Source: JBDRKN01 sp043813955 (lineage in GTDB: Bacteria > Patescibacteriota > Patescibacteriia > Patescibacteriales > Patescibacteriaceae). From it: DNA of 48,380 bases. The stretch spans positions 1-48,380 of the forward strand of contig JBDRKN010000008.1 in assembly GCA_043813955.1 (NCBI GenBank). The letters run 5' to 3'. The translations under genes were made by a program, and so were the position numbers. Shown here piece after piece: positions 16,541-25,357 of the stretch; position 1 is the stretch's first letter; every line of letters starts with the position of its first letter. The notes beneath the pieces are model-generated. The model searched no databases, was not told the DNA's origin, and was given only the letters and a program-made list of their open reading frames with translations.

Positions 16541-18494
16541 CCAAATTAAAGAATTAGTTCCAGATTTGTCTGCTGATGCCAAAGAAGTATCAGAAGTATT
16601 AACTATGACTGGTTCAATGGTAGACAGTTTTGAAAAAGTTGAATTTAAAAATAGCAGGGATTATTTAATTAGCTTGGAAATAAGGCAGAATAGAGCAGAC
16701 TGCTTGTCAGTGATTGGAGTGGCGCGCGAGGTTGCCGCATACTATGGCTTGCGTGTTAAATTGCCTGAAACAAAAGAATTAGATTATACTGGCAATGAAT
16801 TAGATATTAAGGTTAAGGACAAGGAATTTGTTAAGCGCATTCTTGCTGTCCGAATTGACCATTTAAAAAATCAGGAATCTCCATATTGGCTTAAGGAATT
16901 TTTAGCATTCTATGACATTAATTCTGTAAGCATATTAGTTGATTTATCTAATTATGTAATGTTCTATACTGGATACACTTCCCATCTCTTAGATATGTCT
17001 AAAATTCATGGAGGTTTAATTTGGTCTGTTAATAAAGACAAGGTTAAGATTCAGACCCTTGATGACACAGAAGATCTGGGCAATAATGAATTAATTATTA
17101 GCGATGATGAAAATATTTTAGCTTTAGCAGGCATTATTGGCTGTAAAATAGCGGCTATTGATATGAATACTACTTCAATTATTGCTGAAATGGCTATTTA
17201 TGATAGAGCTTTGATTATGCAGAATTCAAGAGCTTTGGGAATTGTCACAGAGGCCAGCAACCGTTTGAGCAAGGATTTGGATCCAGCTAAAGCTGAATAT
17301 GCCTTTAATTTATTAATCAACCTTCTTTTAGAGCATGGACACGGCAGGCTTACAAGCCAGCAGTATAATTATTATACAGAGAAGAGAAAGATTGAGCCGA
17401 TTAGCTTTGATCCTTATTTGGCTAGCAAAATAGCCGGAGTTGATATTTCAAAGGAAAAGGTTATAGAAATTTTGGAAAATTTGAGATTTAAGGTAGAGGA
17501 TAATAATGAAGATTTAAAAATAACTTTTCCTAGCGATCGCATGGATATAGAAATGGAAGAGGATTTGGCTGAAGAAGTAATCCGCATGGCAAGGTTTGAC
17601 TCTATTCCAAGCGATCAGGTTCCAAGCTTAGAAGTTGTTTCTGATATTACTCCAAAGATTTATTATTTAAAAGATAAGATCAGGGATTTTTTATCTGCCC
17701 TTGGCTATGATGAGATTCTGTCCCAGCCATTAGTCGGAGTAAATATTAACAGCAAAACTAATTGGCAGGACTGGGAAAATATTATTACGCAGAACAGCGT
17801 TAATGACGAATTTCCTGATTTGCGCCAGTCAATTGCCAGCGGATTAATTAACCAGCTTAATGTTTATTTAAAAAAGAACTTGAACTATATTCAGATTTTT
17901 GAAATTGGCAAAGTTTTTGGCAAAAAAGGAAAAGAGTGCTTGGAGCATGATTCTCTTGGCATTTTATCACATGATTTTTCTAATAATCCAGGTGTTAATA
18001 AATTTAAAAAAGTTGTTGAACAAATGCTGCGTTATCTTGGTTTGGCTGGAATTATGTATCAAGCATCAAAGACCAAGCCAGATGTGGCAAACCCCTATGC
18101 TGTATGGAATATTGTTGTTAATGACCAGATTATTGGCATTATTTACAAACTAAAGCCTTTGGAACAGGGGCAGACTACTTATTTCTGCGAATTAAACTTG
18201 GAGATAATTTTGGAATTGCTCTTAAAGAGCAATATTAATCCAGCAGTTGAGATCATGCAAAAGATAGTTGCTTTAGACGCAAATTTGGAATTGGCAAGCA
18301 AGTATCAGTTAATAGATTATTTGCAAAAGGCAAGAGAAAAGATAGGTTTTAATAACCTATGGAGCATAGAGATTATTGATGAATACAAATTATCTGAAGA
18401 TAAAATACGCTATACGATCCGCGTTTCTTACCAAAAAATGCCTGATCAGGAAGCCAAGGCATTGCATTTGAAAATTTTTGATTTAAACATATGA
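16524..18494 (+). CDS. pheT: Phenylalanyl-tRNA synthetase beta subunit, short form
   Basis: It starts inside the pheS 3' end. The B3/4-type editing region begins near ISLEIRQNRADCLSVIGVAREVAAYYGL, the B5 domain is about 290-365 (ITFPSDRMDIEMEEDLAEEVIRMA), and the catalytic-like domain and a C-terminal ferredoxin-fold anticodon-binding-like domain follow (YTIRVSYQKMPDQEAKAL). At 656 residues it is well short of the common bacterial form of about 800. The N-terminal EMAP/OB tRNA-binding domain, normally inserted before NRADCLSV, is absent. The TGA stop overlaps the next ATG (ATGA). Confidence 0.93.
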   Translation: MKILYSQIKELVPDLSADAKEVSEVLTMTGSMVDSFEKVEFKNSRDYLISLEIRQNRADCLSVIGVAREVAAYYGLRVKLPETKELDYTGNELDIKVKDKEFVKRILAVRIDHLKNQESPYWLKEFLAFYDINSVSILVDLSNYVMFYTGYTSHLLDMSKIHGGLIWSVNKDKVKIQTLDDTEDLGNNELIISDDENILALAGIIGCKIAAIDMNTTSIIAEMAIYDRALIMQNSRALGIVTEASNRLSKDLDPAKAEYAFNLLINLLLEHGHGRLTSQQYNYYTEKRKIEPISFDPYLASKIAGVDISKEKVIEILENLRFKVEDNNEDLKITFPSDRMDIEMEEDLAEEVIRMARFDSIPSDQVPSLEVVSDITPKIYYLKDKIRDFLSALGYDEILSQPLVGVNINSKTNWQDWENIITQNSVNDEFPDLRQSIASGLINQLNVYLKKNLNYIQIFEIGKVFGKKGKECLEHDSLGILSHDFSNNPGVNKFKKVVEQMLRYLGLAGIMYQASKTKPDVANPYAVWNIVVNDQIIGIIYKLKPLEQGQTTYFCELNLEIILELLLKSNINPAVEIMQKIVALDANLELASKYQLIDYLQKAREKIGFNNLWSIEIIDEYKLSEDKIRYTIRVSYQKMPDQEAKALHLKIFDLNI

Positions 18495-18742
18495 ATTTTA
18501 AACTAAAACCTTTGGTTAAAAAATACTTGCCAGACATTATTATCTTGGCAGGATTGCTTTGGTATTTGATGCAGGAGTATCGCTTCCCAATCTCTGACTG
18601 GCAGCTTATAGAGGGAAAGATTGAGGGAAAATTTCTTGGCTATCAATATGAATGGGCCAGGATTGTTTCCATTATGGCAATGGTTGTTGGTTTGGATATT
18701 GCTGTTAGGCGATGGGTGTTTATTAGGAAAAACAAGGTATAA
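18491..18742 (+). CDS. Small membrane protein coupled to pheT
   Basis: The 83-residue product is translationally coupled to pheT through ATGA. It has two hydrophobic segments (about 14-27, DIIILAGLLWYLM; about 56-72, ARIVSIMAMVVGLDIAV) and basic ends. No family is recognised. The next gene, a ferredoxin, starts 2 nt after its stop. Confidence 0.7.
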   Translation: MNFKLKPLVKKYLPDIIILAGLLWYLMQEYRFPISDWQLIEGKIEGKFLGYQYEWARIVSIMAMVVGLDIAVRRWVFIRKNKV

Positions 18743-18744
18743 TT

Positions 18745-18918
18745 ATGATAAAAATTGATAAGGAAAAGTGCATTGGATGCGCTACTTGTACTGCTATTTG
18801 TCCAAGTAATTTTGCTATTGGCGATGATGGAAAATCAAAGGTGATTAGCCAAAAAGAATCTGAATGCCTTTTTAAAGTAAAGGAATTGTGCCCTGCTCAA
18901 GCTATTAGTATTGATTAG
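18745..18918 (+). CDS. Small ferredoxin, 57 residues
   Basis: Reading from ATG 18745 gives a 57-residue protein. It has the iron-sulfur motif C-x2-C-x2-C-x3-C-P (Cys 9, 12, 15 and 19 in CIGCATCTAICP), a further Cys 41, and a distal Cys 49 in LCPAQAI. Length, the DDGKSKV turn and the C-terminal CP.QAI match one-cluster [4Fe-4S] ferredoxins; the usual ligands would be Cys 9, 12, 15 and 49. It would carry electrons in the cytoplasm. It follows the small membrane protein by 2 nt at the end of the pheST operon and is followed by a terminator. No partner oxidoreductase is evident in the window. Confidence 0.88.
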   Translation: MIKIDKEKCIGCATCTAICPSNFAIGDDGKSKVISQKESECLFKVKELCPAQAISID

Positions 18919-18921
18919 TCT

Positions 18922-18962
18922 AAAAAACCAGGCCTATTAGTATTATAGGTCTGATTTTTTTT
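18922..18962 (+). terminator. Terminator of the pheST operon
   Basis: CAGGCCTAT (18929-18937) and ATAGGTCTG (18945-18953) pair over 9 bp with one G-U and are followed by eight Ts. An upstream A run can extend the stem. Confidence 0.8.
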
Positions 18963-18989
18963 GACAATAAGCTGTTTTTAGCATAAAAT
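18961..18989 (+). promoter_or_regulatory. ileS promoter
   Basis: A consensus TTGACA lies 17 bp before TAAAAT. The -35 starts inside the T run of the preceding terminator. The predicted leader of about 39 nt is too short for a T-box. Confidence 0.75.
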
Positions 18990-19034
18990 AATAATAGCTT
19001 TTATAACCTAAAAGCAATTTTTAAATATGTAATT

Positions 19035-21890
19035 ATGAGTGAGAATAATAATCCTTTCCCATTTATGGAGCAAGAGGTTTTAAAATTTTGGGACAAGGCC
19101 AAAACATTTGAAAAATCAGTGAAAAGGGATGCTCCTAAAGGAGATTATGTTTTCTATGACGGACCCCCTTTTGCTACAGGAACTCCTCATTATGGGCATA
19201 TTGTGGCCAGTTTAATGAAAGATGCTGTGCCAAGATATTGGACAATGAACGGCTATCGCGTAGACAGAGTCTGGGGATGGGATTGCCATGGCTTGCCAAT
19301 TGAGAATATTATTGAAAAAGAACTAAAGACCAAGTCTAAAAAAGATATTGAAGACTATGGAATTGATAAGTTTAATAAGGATTGCTGCTCCAAGGTTTTG
19401 AGCTATGCAGAGGAATGGAAGACTACGATTAAGAAGCTTGGACGATGGGTAGATATGGAAAATGCTTACAAAACAATGGATCTGCCATACATGGAGTCAG
19501 TTTGGTGGGTATTTAAACAGCTATGGGACAAGGAATTGATTTACGAAGGATATCGTTCCATGCATATTTGTCCAAGGTGCGAAACTACTCTGTCGCAGTC
19601 TGAAGTAGCTGAAGGATATAGAAATATTAAAGATTTATCAGCTATTGTTAAATTTAAGATAGAAAAGGATACATATGTTTTAGCATGGACTACTACGCCG
19701 TGGACTTTGATTGGCAATTCTGCTTTAGCTGTTAATCAAGATATTAAATACATTAAAGTTAAATTAGATAATGAATATTTGATTTTAGCCAACATGGCTG
19801 AGAAGGCTTTAGAAGGAAAGAATTATGAAATAGTAGAGGAGTTCAAAGGAAAAGATTTAATAAACAAATCCTATGAGCCTTTATTTGATTATTATGCTAA
19901 TGCAGAAAATCATGAAAATGGCTGGAAGATTTATGCTGCTGATTTTGTTAATACAGAGGAGGGTACAGGAGTAGTCCATATTGCTCCGGCTTTTGGAAAT
20001 GATGACATGGAGCTGGGCAAAGAAAAAAACCTCCCCTTTATACAGCATCTTGGCATGGACGGCAATATGAAAGCAGAAGTCAAGGATTTTGCAGGCCTTA
20101 ATGTCAAGCCAAAAGATGATCATTTAAGCACTGATGTTAAAATTATTAAATATTTGAATGATAAAGGATTATTATTTTCCAAATCCAAATACGAACACAG
20201 TTATCCGCATTGCTGGCGCTGCGAAACTCCGCTATTAAATTATGCCATGAGCTCTTTGTTTGTTAATATTTCTAAATTAAAAGAAAAATTATTAAAGACT
20301 GCTAAAGATATTAATTGGTCTCCTGCTCATATTAAGGAAGGAAGGTTTGGGAATTGGCTGGAAGATGCTCATGATTGGTCAATTAGCAGGCAGAGATTCT
20401 GGGCAAGCGTGATTCCGATTTGGAAATGCGAGTGCGGGGAGTTCAAGGTTTTTGGGTCTGTTTCTGAGTTAGAAGAGGCTAGCAAACAGAAGATTACTGA
20501 TTTGCATAAGCATGTTGTTGATAAAATTAGTTTTAGCTGTAAATGCGGCAATACTATGAAGCGCGTTCCAGATGTTTTAGACTGCTGGTTTGAATCAGGA
20601 TCAATGCCTTATGCGCAGATGCATTATCCTTTTGATAATAAAGATAAATTTGAAAAAAACTTTCCAGCTGAATTTATAGCCGAAGGCGTGGATCAAACGC
20701 GCGCCTGGTTCTATTATCTGCATGTAATTGCCACGGCTATTAATAACAGCAATACTTTTAATAATGCTGTTGTAAATGGCATTGTCTTGGCTGAAGATGG
20801 CAAGAAAATGTCTAAAAAATTGAATAATTATCCAGATCCTAATAAGGTGATAGATAAGTATGGAGCTGATGCTTTGCGCATGTATTTTCTAACCTCTCCT
20901 GTTATGCATGCAGAGAATCTGAATTTTTCAGAAAAAGGGGTAGAAGACAGTTTGCGCAAGAATACAATGCTGTTATGGAATGTTTTTAAGTTTTATGACA
21001 TGTATGCTGATGATAATGTTAAGGCAGATTATAAAAGCGATAATGTTTTGGATAAATGGATAATCTCTAAATTAAATCAATTGATTACTGAGGTTAGCAA
21101 GCAGATGAATGCATATAATTTGCCAAAAGCATCAAGGCCAATCACTGAATTTATTAATGATTTCTCAACATGGTATTTAAGAAGGTCTAGGGACAGATTT
21201 AAAGGAGATGACAAGAAGTCTGCTTTAGCTGTTACTAAATATGTATTTGTTGAGTTATCCAAAGTCTTGGCTCCATTTATGCCATTTGTGGCTGAAAGCT
21301 TATGGCAAAAGGCTAGTGGTAATAATTTTTCTAACAGCAAATCTGTTCATTTAGAAATTTGGCCAAAAGCAGGCAAGATAGATAATGATGTAATAAAAAA
21401 TATGGAATTAACCAGAAAGATTGTTGAACAAGCCTTGGCTAAGCGCGATGAAGCAAAGATTAAAATCAGGCAGCCTTTATCCAAGCTTAATGCTAAAGGC
21501 AAAGAGATTGACAAATTAGCAGATGAATTTAAGGAATTAATTGCTGATGAAGTTAATATTAAACAAATTGAATTATCATCTGGAGATGATTTAATTATTG
21601 AATTAGATGTAAATATTACTCCAGAGCTTGAGCTTGAAGGAATCAAGCGCGAGATAGTCCGTTTTGTTAACATGATCAGGAAAGAGGCTGGTTTAACAAT
21701 CAAAGATATGATATCTGTGCATTATGACTGCTCTGAAGACAAAATTAAGAAAGTAATGAAAGATATGAAAGATGAGATTATGAAAGATACTTTAAGCAAT
21801 GACATAGTTTCAGATATGTCTAATGTTGATGAAAAAAAAGAAGTAAAGGTTAATGGTTATAAATTAAATTTAGGAATAATTAAAAATTAA
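19035..21890 (+). CDS. ileS: Isoleucyl-tRNA synthetase
   Basis: A class I synthetase that charges tRNA-Ile. The HIGH motif is PHYGHI near residue 53, the DCHGLPIE signature follows near 88, the CP1 editing domain has the TTPWTL signature near 216, and the KMSKS loop is DGKKMSKKLNNYPDPN near 595. Zinc-type cysteine pairs occur at CPRCETTLSQ, CWRCETPLL and CECGEF/CKCG. The motif layout is that of the archaeal/eukaryotic-type (IleS2) enzyme, as expected for CPR bacteria; 951 residues is slightly short for that type. It has its own TTGACA promoter. Confidence 0.96.
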   Translation: MSENNNPFPFMEQEVLKFWDKAKTFEKSVKRDAPKGDYVFYDGPPFATGTPHYGHIVASLMKDAVPRYWTMNGYRVDRVWGWDCHGLPIENIIEKELKTKSKKDIEDYGIDKFNKDCCSKVLSYAEEWKTTIKKLGRWVDMENAYKTMDLPYMESVWWVFKQLWDKELIYEGYRSMHICPRCETTLSQSEVAEGYRNIKDLSAIVKFKIEKDTYVLAWTTTPWTLIGNSALAVNQDIKYIKVKLDNEYLILANMAEKALEGKNYEIVEEFKGKDLINKSYEPLFDYYANAENHENGWKIYAADFVNTEEGTGVVHIAPAFGNDDMELGKEKNLPFIQHLGMDGNMKAEVKDFAGLNVKPKDDHLSTDVKIIKYLNDKGLLFSKSKYEHSYPHCWRCETPLLNYAMSSLFVNISKLKEKLLKTAKDINWSPAHIKEGRFGNWLEDAHDWSISRQRFWASVIPIWKCECGEFKVFGSVSELEEASKQKITDLHKHVVDKISFSCKCGNTMKRVPDVLDCWFESGSMPYAQMHYPFDNKDKFEKNFPAEFIAEGVDQTRAWFYYLHVIATAINNSNTFNNAVVNGIVLAEDGKKMSKKLNNYPDPNKVIDKYGADALRMYFLTSPVMHAENLNFSEKGVEDSLRKNTMLLWNVFKFYDMYADDNVKADYKSDNVLDKWIISKLNQLITEVSKQMNAYNLPKASRPITEFINDFSTWYLRRSRDRFKGDDKKSALAVTKYVFVELSKVLAPFMPFVAESLWQKASGNNFSNSKSVHLEIWPKAGKIDNDVIKNMELTRKIVEQALAKRDEAKIKIRQPLSKLNAKGKEIDKLADEFKELIADEVNIKQIELSSGDDLIIELDVNITPELELEGIKREIVRFVNMIRKEAGLTIKDMISVHYDCSEDKIKKVMKDMKDEIMKDTLSNDIVSDMSNVDEKKEVKVNGYKLNLGIIKN

Positions 21891-21899
21891 CATAAATTT

Positions 21900-21989
21900 A
21901 TGGGAACAGGAGGCTTTATTTTATTAGGAGTAATCGGCATTATTGTTTTAGTGGTTATAGTCCTAATGAAAAAATATGATCTATTTTAG
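21900..21989 (+). CDS. 29-residue single-helix membrane microprotein
   Basis: ATG 21900 opens a 29-residue frame. It has a Gly-rich start, one strongly hydrophobic stretch (FILLGVIGIIVLVVIVL) and a short basic end (MKKYDLF). It lies 9 nt after ileS and 26 nt before lemA. The composition, one clean helix with positive charges after it, suggests a real small membrane protein rather than chance, but no homologue is recalled. It might assist or regulate the LemA/HtpX module. No SD is present. Confidence 0.45.
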   Translation: MGTGGFILLGVIGIIVLVVIVLMKKYDLF

Positions 21990-22015
21990 ATCTTTAATTC
22001 ATTAAATTTAAGAAT

Positions 22016-22579
22016 ATGGCTACAACACTATGGGTCGTTTTGATAATTATTGCAGTTATTGCAATTGCTATAATTGCTTTGTACAACGGCTTAATTCGTT
22101 TAAAAAATCGAGTTGACGAAGCTTGGTCTGACATTGATGTTCAGTTAAAGCGACGTTATGATTTGATTCCTAATTTAGTAGAAACTGTTAAAGGATATGC
22201 TGCGCATGAAAAGCAGACTTTAGACAGCGTGATTCAGGCTAGAAACCAGGCTATGCAGGCCCATGACAAGGGCAGCATGGAGGATAAGTTAAAGGCAGAA
22301 AACATGCTGTCTTCTACCTTAAAATCTATTTTTGCTTTAAGCGAGGCTTACCCAGACCTTAAAGCTAATCAGAATTTCCTGGAATTACAAAGAGAGCTTG
22401 CTGATACAGAAGATAAGATTCAGGCTTCACGCAGGTTCTATAACGGGAATGTTAGAGATTTCAATACCAAGCTTCAGGTTTTTCCTACTAATATCCTTGG
22501 TAGAATGCTAGGCTTTAAGGACAGGAAGTTTTTTGAAGCAGAAGGCGCAGAAAAAGAACCAGTCAAAGTTAAATTTTAA
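22016..22579 (+). CDS. lemA: LemA family protein
   Basis: The 187-residue protein has an N-terminal membrane helix (about 5-23) and then the LemA signature: YNGLIRLKNRVDEAWSDIDVQLKRRYDLIPNLVETVKGYAAHE, split here by normal helices. NF.ELQRELADTEDKIQASRRFYNGNVRDFN completes the family pattern. LemA proteins form helical bundles facing outside the cell and commonly occur with HtpX; the biochemical role is unsettled. The GH130 gene starts 1 nt after its stop. Confidence 0.93.
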   Translation: MATTLWVVLIIIAVIAIAIIALYNGLIRLKNRVDEAWSDIDVQLKRRYDLIPNLVETVKGYAAHEKQTLDSVIQARNQAMQAHDKGSMEDKLKAENMLSSTLKSIFALSEAYPDLKANQNFLELQRELADTEDKIQASRRFYNGNVRDFNTKLQVFPTNILGRMLGFKDRKFFEAEGAEKEPVKVKF

Positions 22580-22580
22580 C

Positions 22581-23606
22581 ATGTTTGTTCGTTCAAAGAA
22601 TAATCCGATAATAAAACCAAATAAAAAACATTCTTGGGAATCAAGAAAAACATATAATCCAGGAGTAGTTTATCATAACAAAAAATACTATGTTTTTTAT
22701 CGCGCAGTTGGACAAAATTGGAAGTCTTTTATTGGCTTAGCTGTTTCTAGTGATGGGGAAAAATTTAAGCGATCAGATAAACCTGTTTTTTATCCAAGAG
22801 CTGAATTTGAAAGCAGAGGAGTTGAAGATCCAAGGATAACAAAAATTAAAGATAAATTCTTAATAACCTATACCGCGTATGACGGGAAATCAGCTAGATT
22901 AAAATCAGCAGTTTCAACAGATTTAAAAAAATGGAAAAAATTAGGGCTCATGCTTCCTCAATGGGATATTGAAAAAGCAAATGGCTTTTTAGTCAACTGG
23001 GACAAGGCTCAGCAGACTAAAACAGCTAAAAAGAAGTGGCATAAAGCTGGAGGCATTTTTCCTGAAAAAATAAATAAAAAATACTGGATGATGTTTGGAG
23101 ACAGCAATCTCTGGCTTGCGCAATCAAAAGATGGAATTAAGTGGACTCCTATTTGGAAACCATTTATTAGGCCAAGAAAAGGAAGGCATTTTGATAATAT
23201 ACATGTTGAAATGGGTCCACCGCCTATTAGAACTAAAAAGGGGTGGTTTGTGCTTTATCATGGAATAAATGAAAAAATTGAATATAAATTAGGATATTTG
23301 CTTTTAGATATACATGACCCAACAAAAATTATTTATAGAAGCAAAAAACCAATTTTTGAACCAAAAGAGCCGTATGAAATTAGCGGACTTGTTGATATTT
23401 TGCCTGGAGGCTTTAATGCTATGAAGAAATTAAATAAAAAAGAACTTGATGAATTTATTAAAAAGAATGAACAGATTGGCCGAATGCCAAAAGTTACATT
23501 TTGCAATGGCGCGACTCTTGTAAATAACAAGCTTGAAATTTTTTATGGCGCAAGCGATTCTGTTATATGCAAAGCTTGGACTAATTTTTCACATTTATTC
23601 ATCTAA
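22581..23606 (+). CDS. GH130-family glycoside phosphorylase/hydrolase
   Basis: ATG 22581 is preferred over 22533, which lies inside lemA. The 341-residue protein is a five-bladed beta-propeller of the GH130 type: NPGVVYHNKKYYVFYRAVG, then SRGVEDPRITKIKDKFLITYTAYDG, then HVEMGPPPIRTKKGWFVLYHG, each shown here as separate motifs. GH130 enzymes mostly phosphorolyse beta-mannosides, giving mannose 1-phosphate. No signal peptide is seen, so it is probably cytoplasmic. It is wedged between lemA and htpX with 1-nt gaps on both sides, an unusual arrangement. The mannoside substrate is inferred from the family. Confidence 0.85.
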   Translation: MFVRSKNNPIIKPNKKHSWESRKTYNPGVVYHNKKYYVFYRAVGQNWKSFIGLAVSSDGEKFKRSDKPVFYPRAEFESRGVEDPRITKIKDKFLITYTAYDGKSARLKSAVSTDLKKWKKLGLMLPQWDIEKANGFLVNWDKAQQTKTAKKKWHKAGGIFPEKINKKYWMMFGDSNLWLAQSKDGIKWTPIWKPFIRPRKGRHFDNIHVEMGPPPIRTKKGWFVLYHGINEKIEYKLGYLLLDIHDPTKIIYRSKKPIFEPKEPYEISGLVDILPGGFNAMKKLNKKELDEFIKKNEQIGRMPKVTFCNGATLVNNKLEIFYGASDSVICKAWTNFSHLFI

Positions 23607-23607
23607 T

Positions 23608-24510
23608 ATGCCAACATTATATACACATTCAGATTCTAACAAAAGAAAGACCTGGTTCTTGCTGTCTTTCTTTTTTATTTTAATTATTATTGTAGGCTGG
23701 GTTTTTTCTTATGCTATGGAAACTCCTGTTATCCTGTATTTAGCCGTATCTGTGAGCATTATTTTCAGCTTTGTAAGCTATTGGTGGAGCGACAAGATTG
23801 TTTTAAAGATGTCTAAGGCCCATGAGGCCACACATGATAATGCTCGCGAACTATACCATATAGTAGAAAATCTCTGTATTACAGCTGGCTTGCCTGCACC
23901 TAAGATATATATTATTCAAGATACTGCTCCTAATGCTTTTGCCACTGGCCGGGATCCAGAGCATGCTGTAATTGCTGTAACCACTGGCTTGCTGCAAAAA
24001 TTAGAAAAGAGCGAAATAGAAGGAGTGATTGCGCATGAATTATCCCATGTTGGCAATCGTGATATTCTCTTAGCCACAGTAGTGACTGTCTTAGTCGGAT
24101 CTATTGTTTTAATGGCTGATTTGTTTATGCGCTGGTCATTTTTCGGACATAGGCGAAGTAATAACAATGACAAAGACGGAAGAGTTCAGCTGATTATAAC
24201 AATAGCGGCAATTGTTTTAGCTATTTTAGCTCCTTTATTTGCTAAATTAATGCAGTTAGCTATTTCCAGGAAAAGAGAATTCTTGGCTGATGCTGACGGA
24301 GCTTTGTTAACAAGGCATCCTGAAGGATTGGCCAGAGCTCTGGAAAAGATTTCATCTGACAAAGAAGAATTAGAAGCAGCTAACAGAGCTACTGCTCATT
24401 TGTATATTTCCTCGCCATTTAAAGGTGGAAAAAAGAAAGGCTTTTTTACCAAAGCCTTTATGACTCATCCGCCAGTTAAGGAAAGAATAGCTAAATTAAG
24501 AGATATGTAG
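23608..24510 (+). CDS. htpX: HtpX-like M48 membrane metalloprotease
   Basis: ATG 23608 is chosen; the longer frame from 23533 runs inside the GH130 gene. Two membrane helices lie at about 15-35 and 40-60. The zinc motif is HELSH (H143 and H147), with the third ligand in the REFLADADG segment near 218. Two further hydrophobic helices lie between these (about 150-170 and 195-215). HtpX degrades misfolded membrane proteins, with its active site in the cytoplasm. It follows lemA and GH130 in one transcription unit. Confidence 0.94.
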   Translation: MPTLYTHSDSNKRKTWFLLSFFFILIIIVGWVFSYAMETPVILYLAVSVSIIFSFVSYWWSDKIVLKMSKAHEATHDNARELYHIVENLCITAGLPAPKIYIIQDTAPNAFATGRDPEHAVIAVTTGLLQKLEKSEIEGVIAHELSHVGNRDILLATVVTVLVGSIVLMADLFMRWSFFGHRRSNNNDKDGRVQLIITIAAIVLAILAPLFAKLMQLAISRKREFLADADGALLTRHPEGLARALEKISSDKEELEAANRATAHLYISSPFKGGKKKGFFTKAFMTHPPVKERIAKLRDM

Positions 24511-24559
24511 TAATATTTTTAAGAAAGATATTATGATGTTTTAGATAATAGTCAAGTAT

Positions 24560-24718
24560 ATGAGTAAAAATACAAAATTAGAAAAAGCCATAGATTTTCA
24601 AGATTATTTGGCTAAACAATTAAAGAATTCTAAAATAAAGAAACACTACGAAGCCATTGATTTTACCAAAATCAAAAAGGGCGGAGTTAATATTGATGAA
24701 GTATTATCTAGACTATAG
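24560..24718 (+). CDS. Small hypothetical protein, possibly antitoxin-like
   Basis: ATG 24560 opens a 52-residue frame that is Lys-rich and helical, with the segment FQDYLAKQLKNSKIKKHYEAIDF. That resembles the N-terminal part of XRE/HigA-type antitoxins (DFxxYLxxxLKDPEFxxxYxx), but no helix-turn-helix follows, so it may be a remnant or an unrelated small protein. No toxin gene adjoins it. A GATAAT at 24544-24549 could be its -10. Confidence 0.45.
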   Translation: MSKNTKLEKAIDFQDYLAKQLKNSKIKKHYEAIDFTKIKKGGVNIDEVLSRL

Positions 24719-24790
24719 TAAGTAAAGAAAAGCAAGAAGTTAAAATATTTTATTAACCATTGAAAGAAGGGGCGATAAAACATATAAATT

Positions 24791-25357
24791 ATGATTTCAT
24801 ATTTACAAGGCAAAATAATTGATAAAAATGTTGGGCGATTGATTGTTTTAGTTAATAATATTGGCTATAAGGTTTTTGTTACCTCAGATTTGTCTAATAA
24901 GGCTAAAAAGGATCAGGAAATCAAGCTATATACTTATCAGCATGTTAAAGAAGACGGCATTTCATTATTTGGCTTTTCAAATAAAGATGAATTGGAAATA
25001 TTTGAATTATTAATATCTGTTTCAGGAATCGGGCCAAAATCAGGCCTTAATGTTTTGCTAATAGCAAGCGTTGATGATATTAAACAGGCTATTATTATTA
25101 ATGATTCTGATTTGCTGACCAAAGTTTCAGGCATTGGCAAAAAAACAGCTGAAAGAATTGTATTGGAGCTGAGAAACAAGGTCGGCAGTTTGTCTGATGC
25201 TCATCAGTCTGGCATAAGTTTGGCAAGCGAGGAGATAGACGCTTTAATGCAGCTTGGATATTCCTTAGGCCAGGCGCGCCAGGCTTTGCAGAGAGTTGAT
25301 CCTAGTATTACTGACAGCGGCGGAAGAATTAAACAAGCCTTAAAATTCATAGCATGA
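24791..25357 (+). CDS. ruvA: Holliday junction helicase subunit RuvA
   Basis: The 188-residue protein has an N-terminal OB-fold (MISYLQGKI, GYKVFV, EDGISLFGF), two helix-hairpin-helix motifs (VSGIGPKSGLNVL near 78 and VSGIGKKTAERIVLEL near 113) and a C-terminal RuvB-contacting helix bundle (ALMQLGYSLGQARQAL). RuvA binds four-way junctions and recruits RuvB for branch migration. ruvB and ruvC are not in the window. A GAAGGGG lies upstream, somewhat distant. Its TGA overlaps the next start as ATGA. Confidence 0.95.
   Translation: MISYLQGKIIDKNVGRLIVLVNNIGYKVFVTSDLSNKAKKDQEIKLYTYQHVKEDGISLFGFSNKDELEIFELLISVSGIGPKSGLNVLLIASVDDIKQAIIINDSDLLTKVSGIGKKTAERIVLELRNKVGSLSDAHQSGISLASEEIDALMQLGYSLGQARQALQRVDPSITDSGGRIKQALKFIA

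Noticed and set aside
18990..19034. T-box riboswitch before ileS
   Set aside because: The predicted leader is about 40 nt, with no specifier stem or T-box sequence.
18491..25357. Recoding of TGA as an amino acid, as in some CPR lineages
   Set aside because: pheT and ruvA both end naturally at TGA within ATGA overlaps, at the normal family end.
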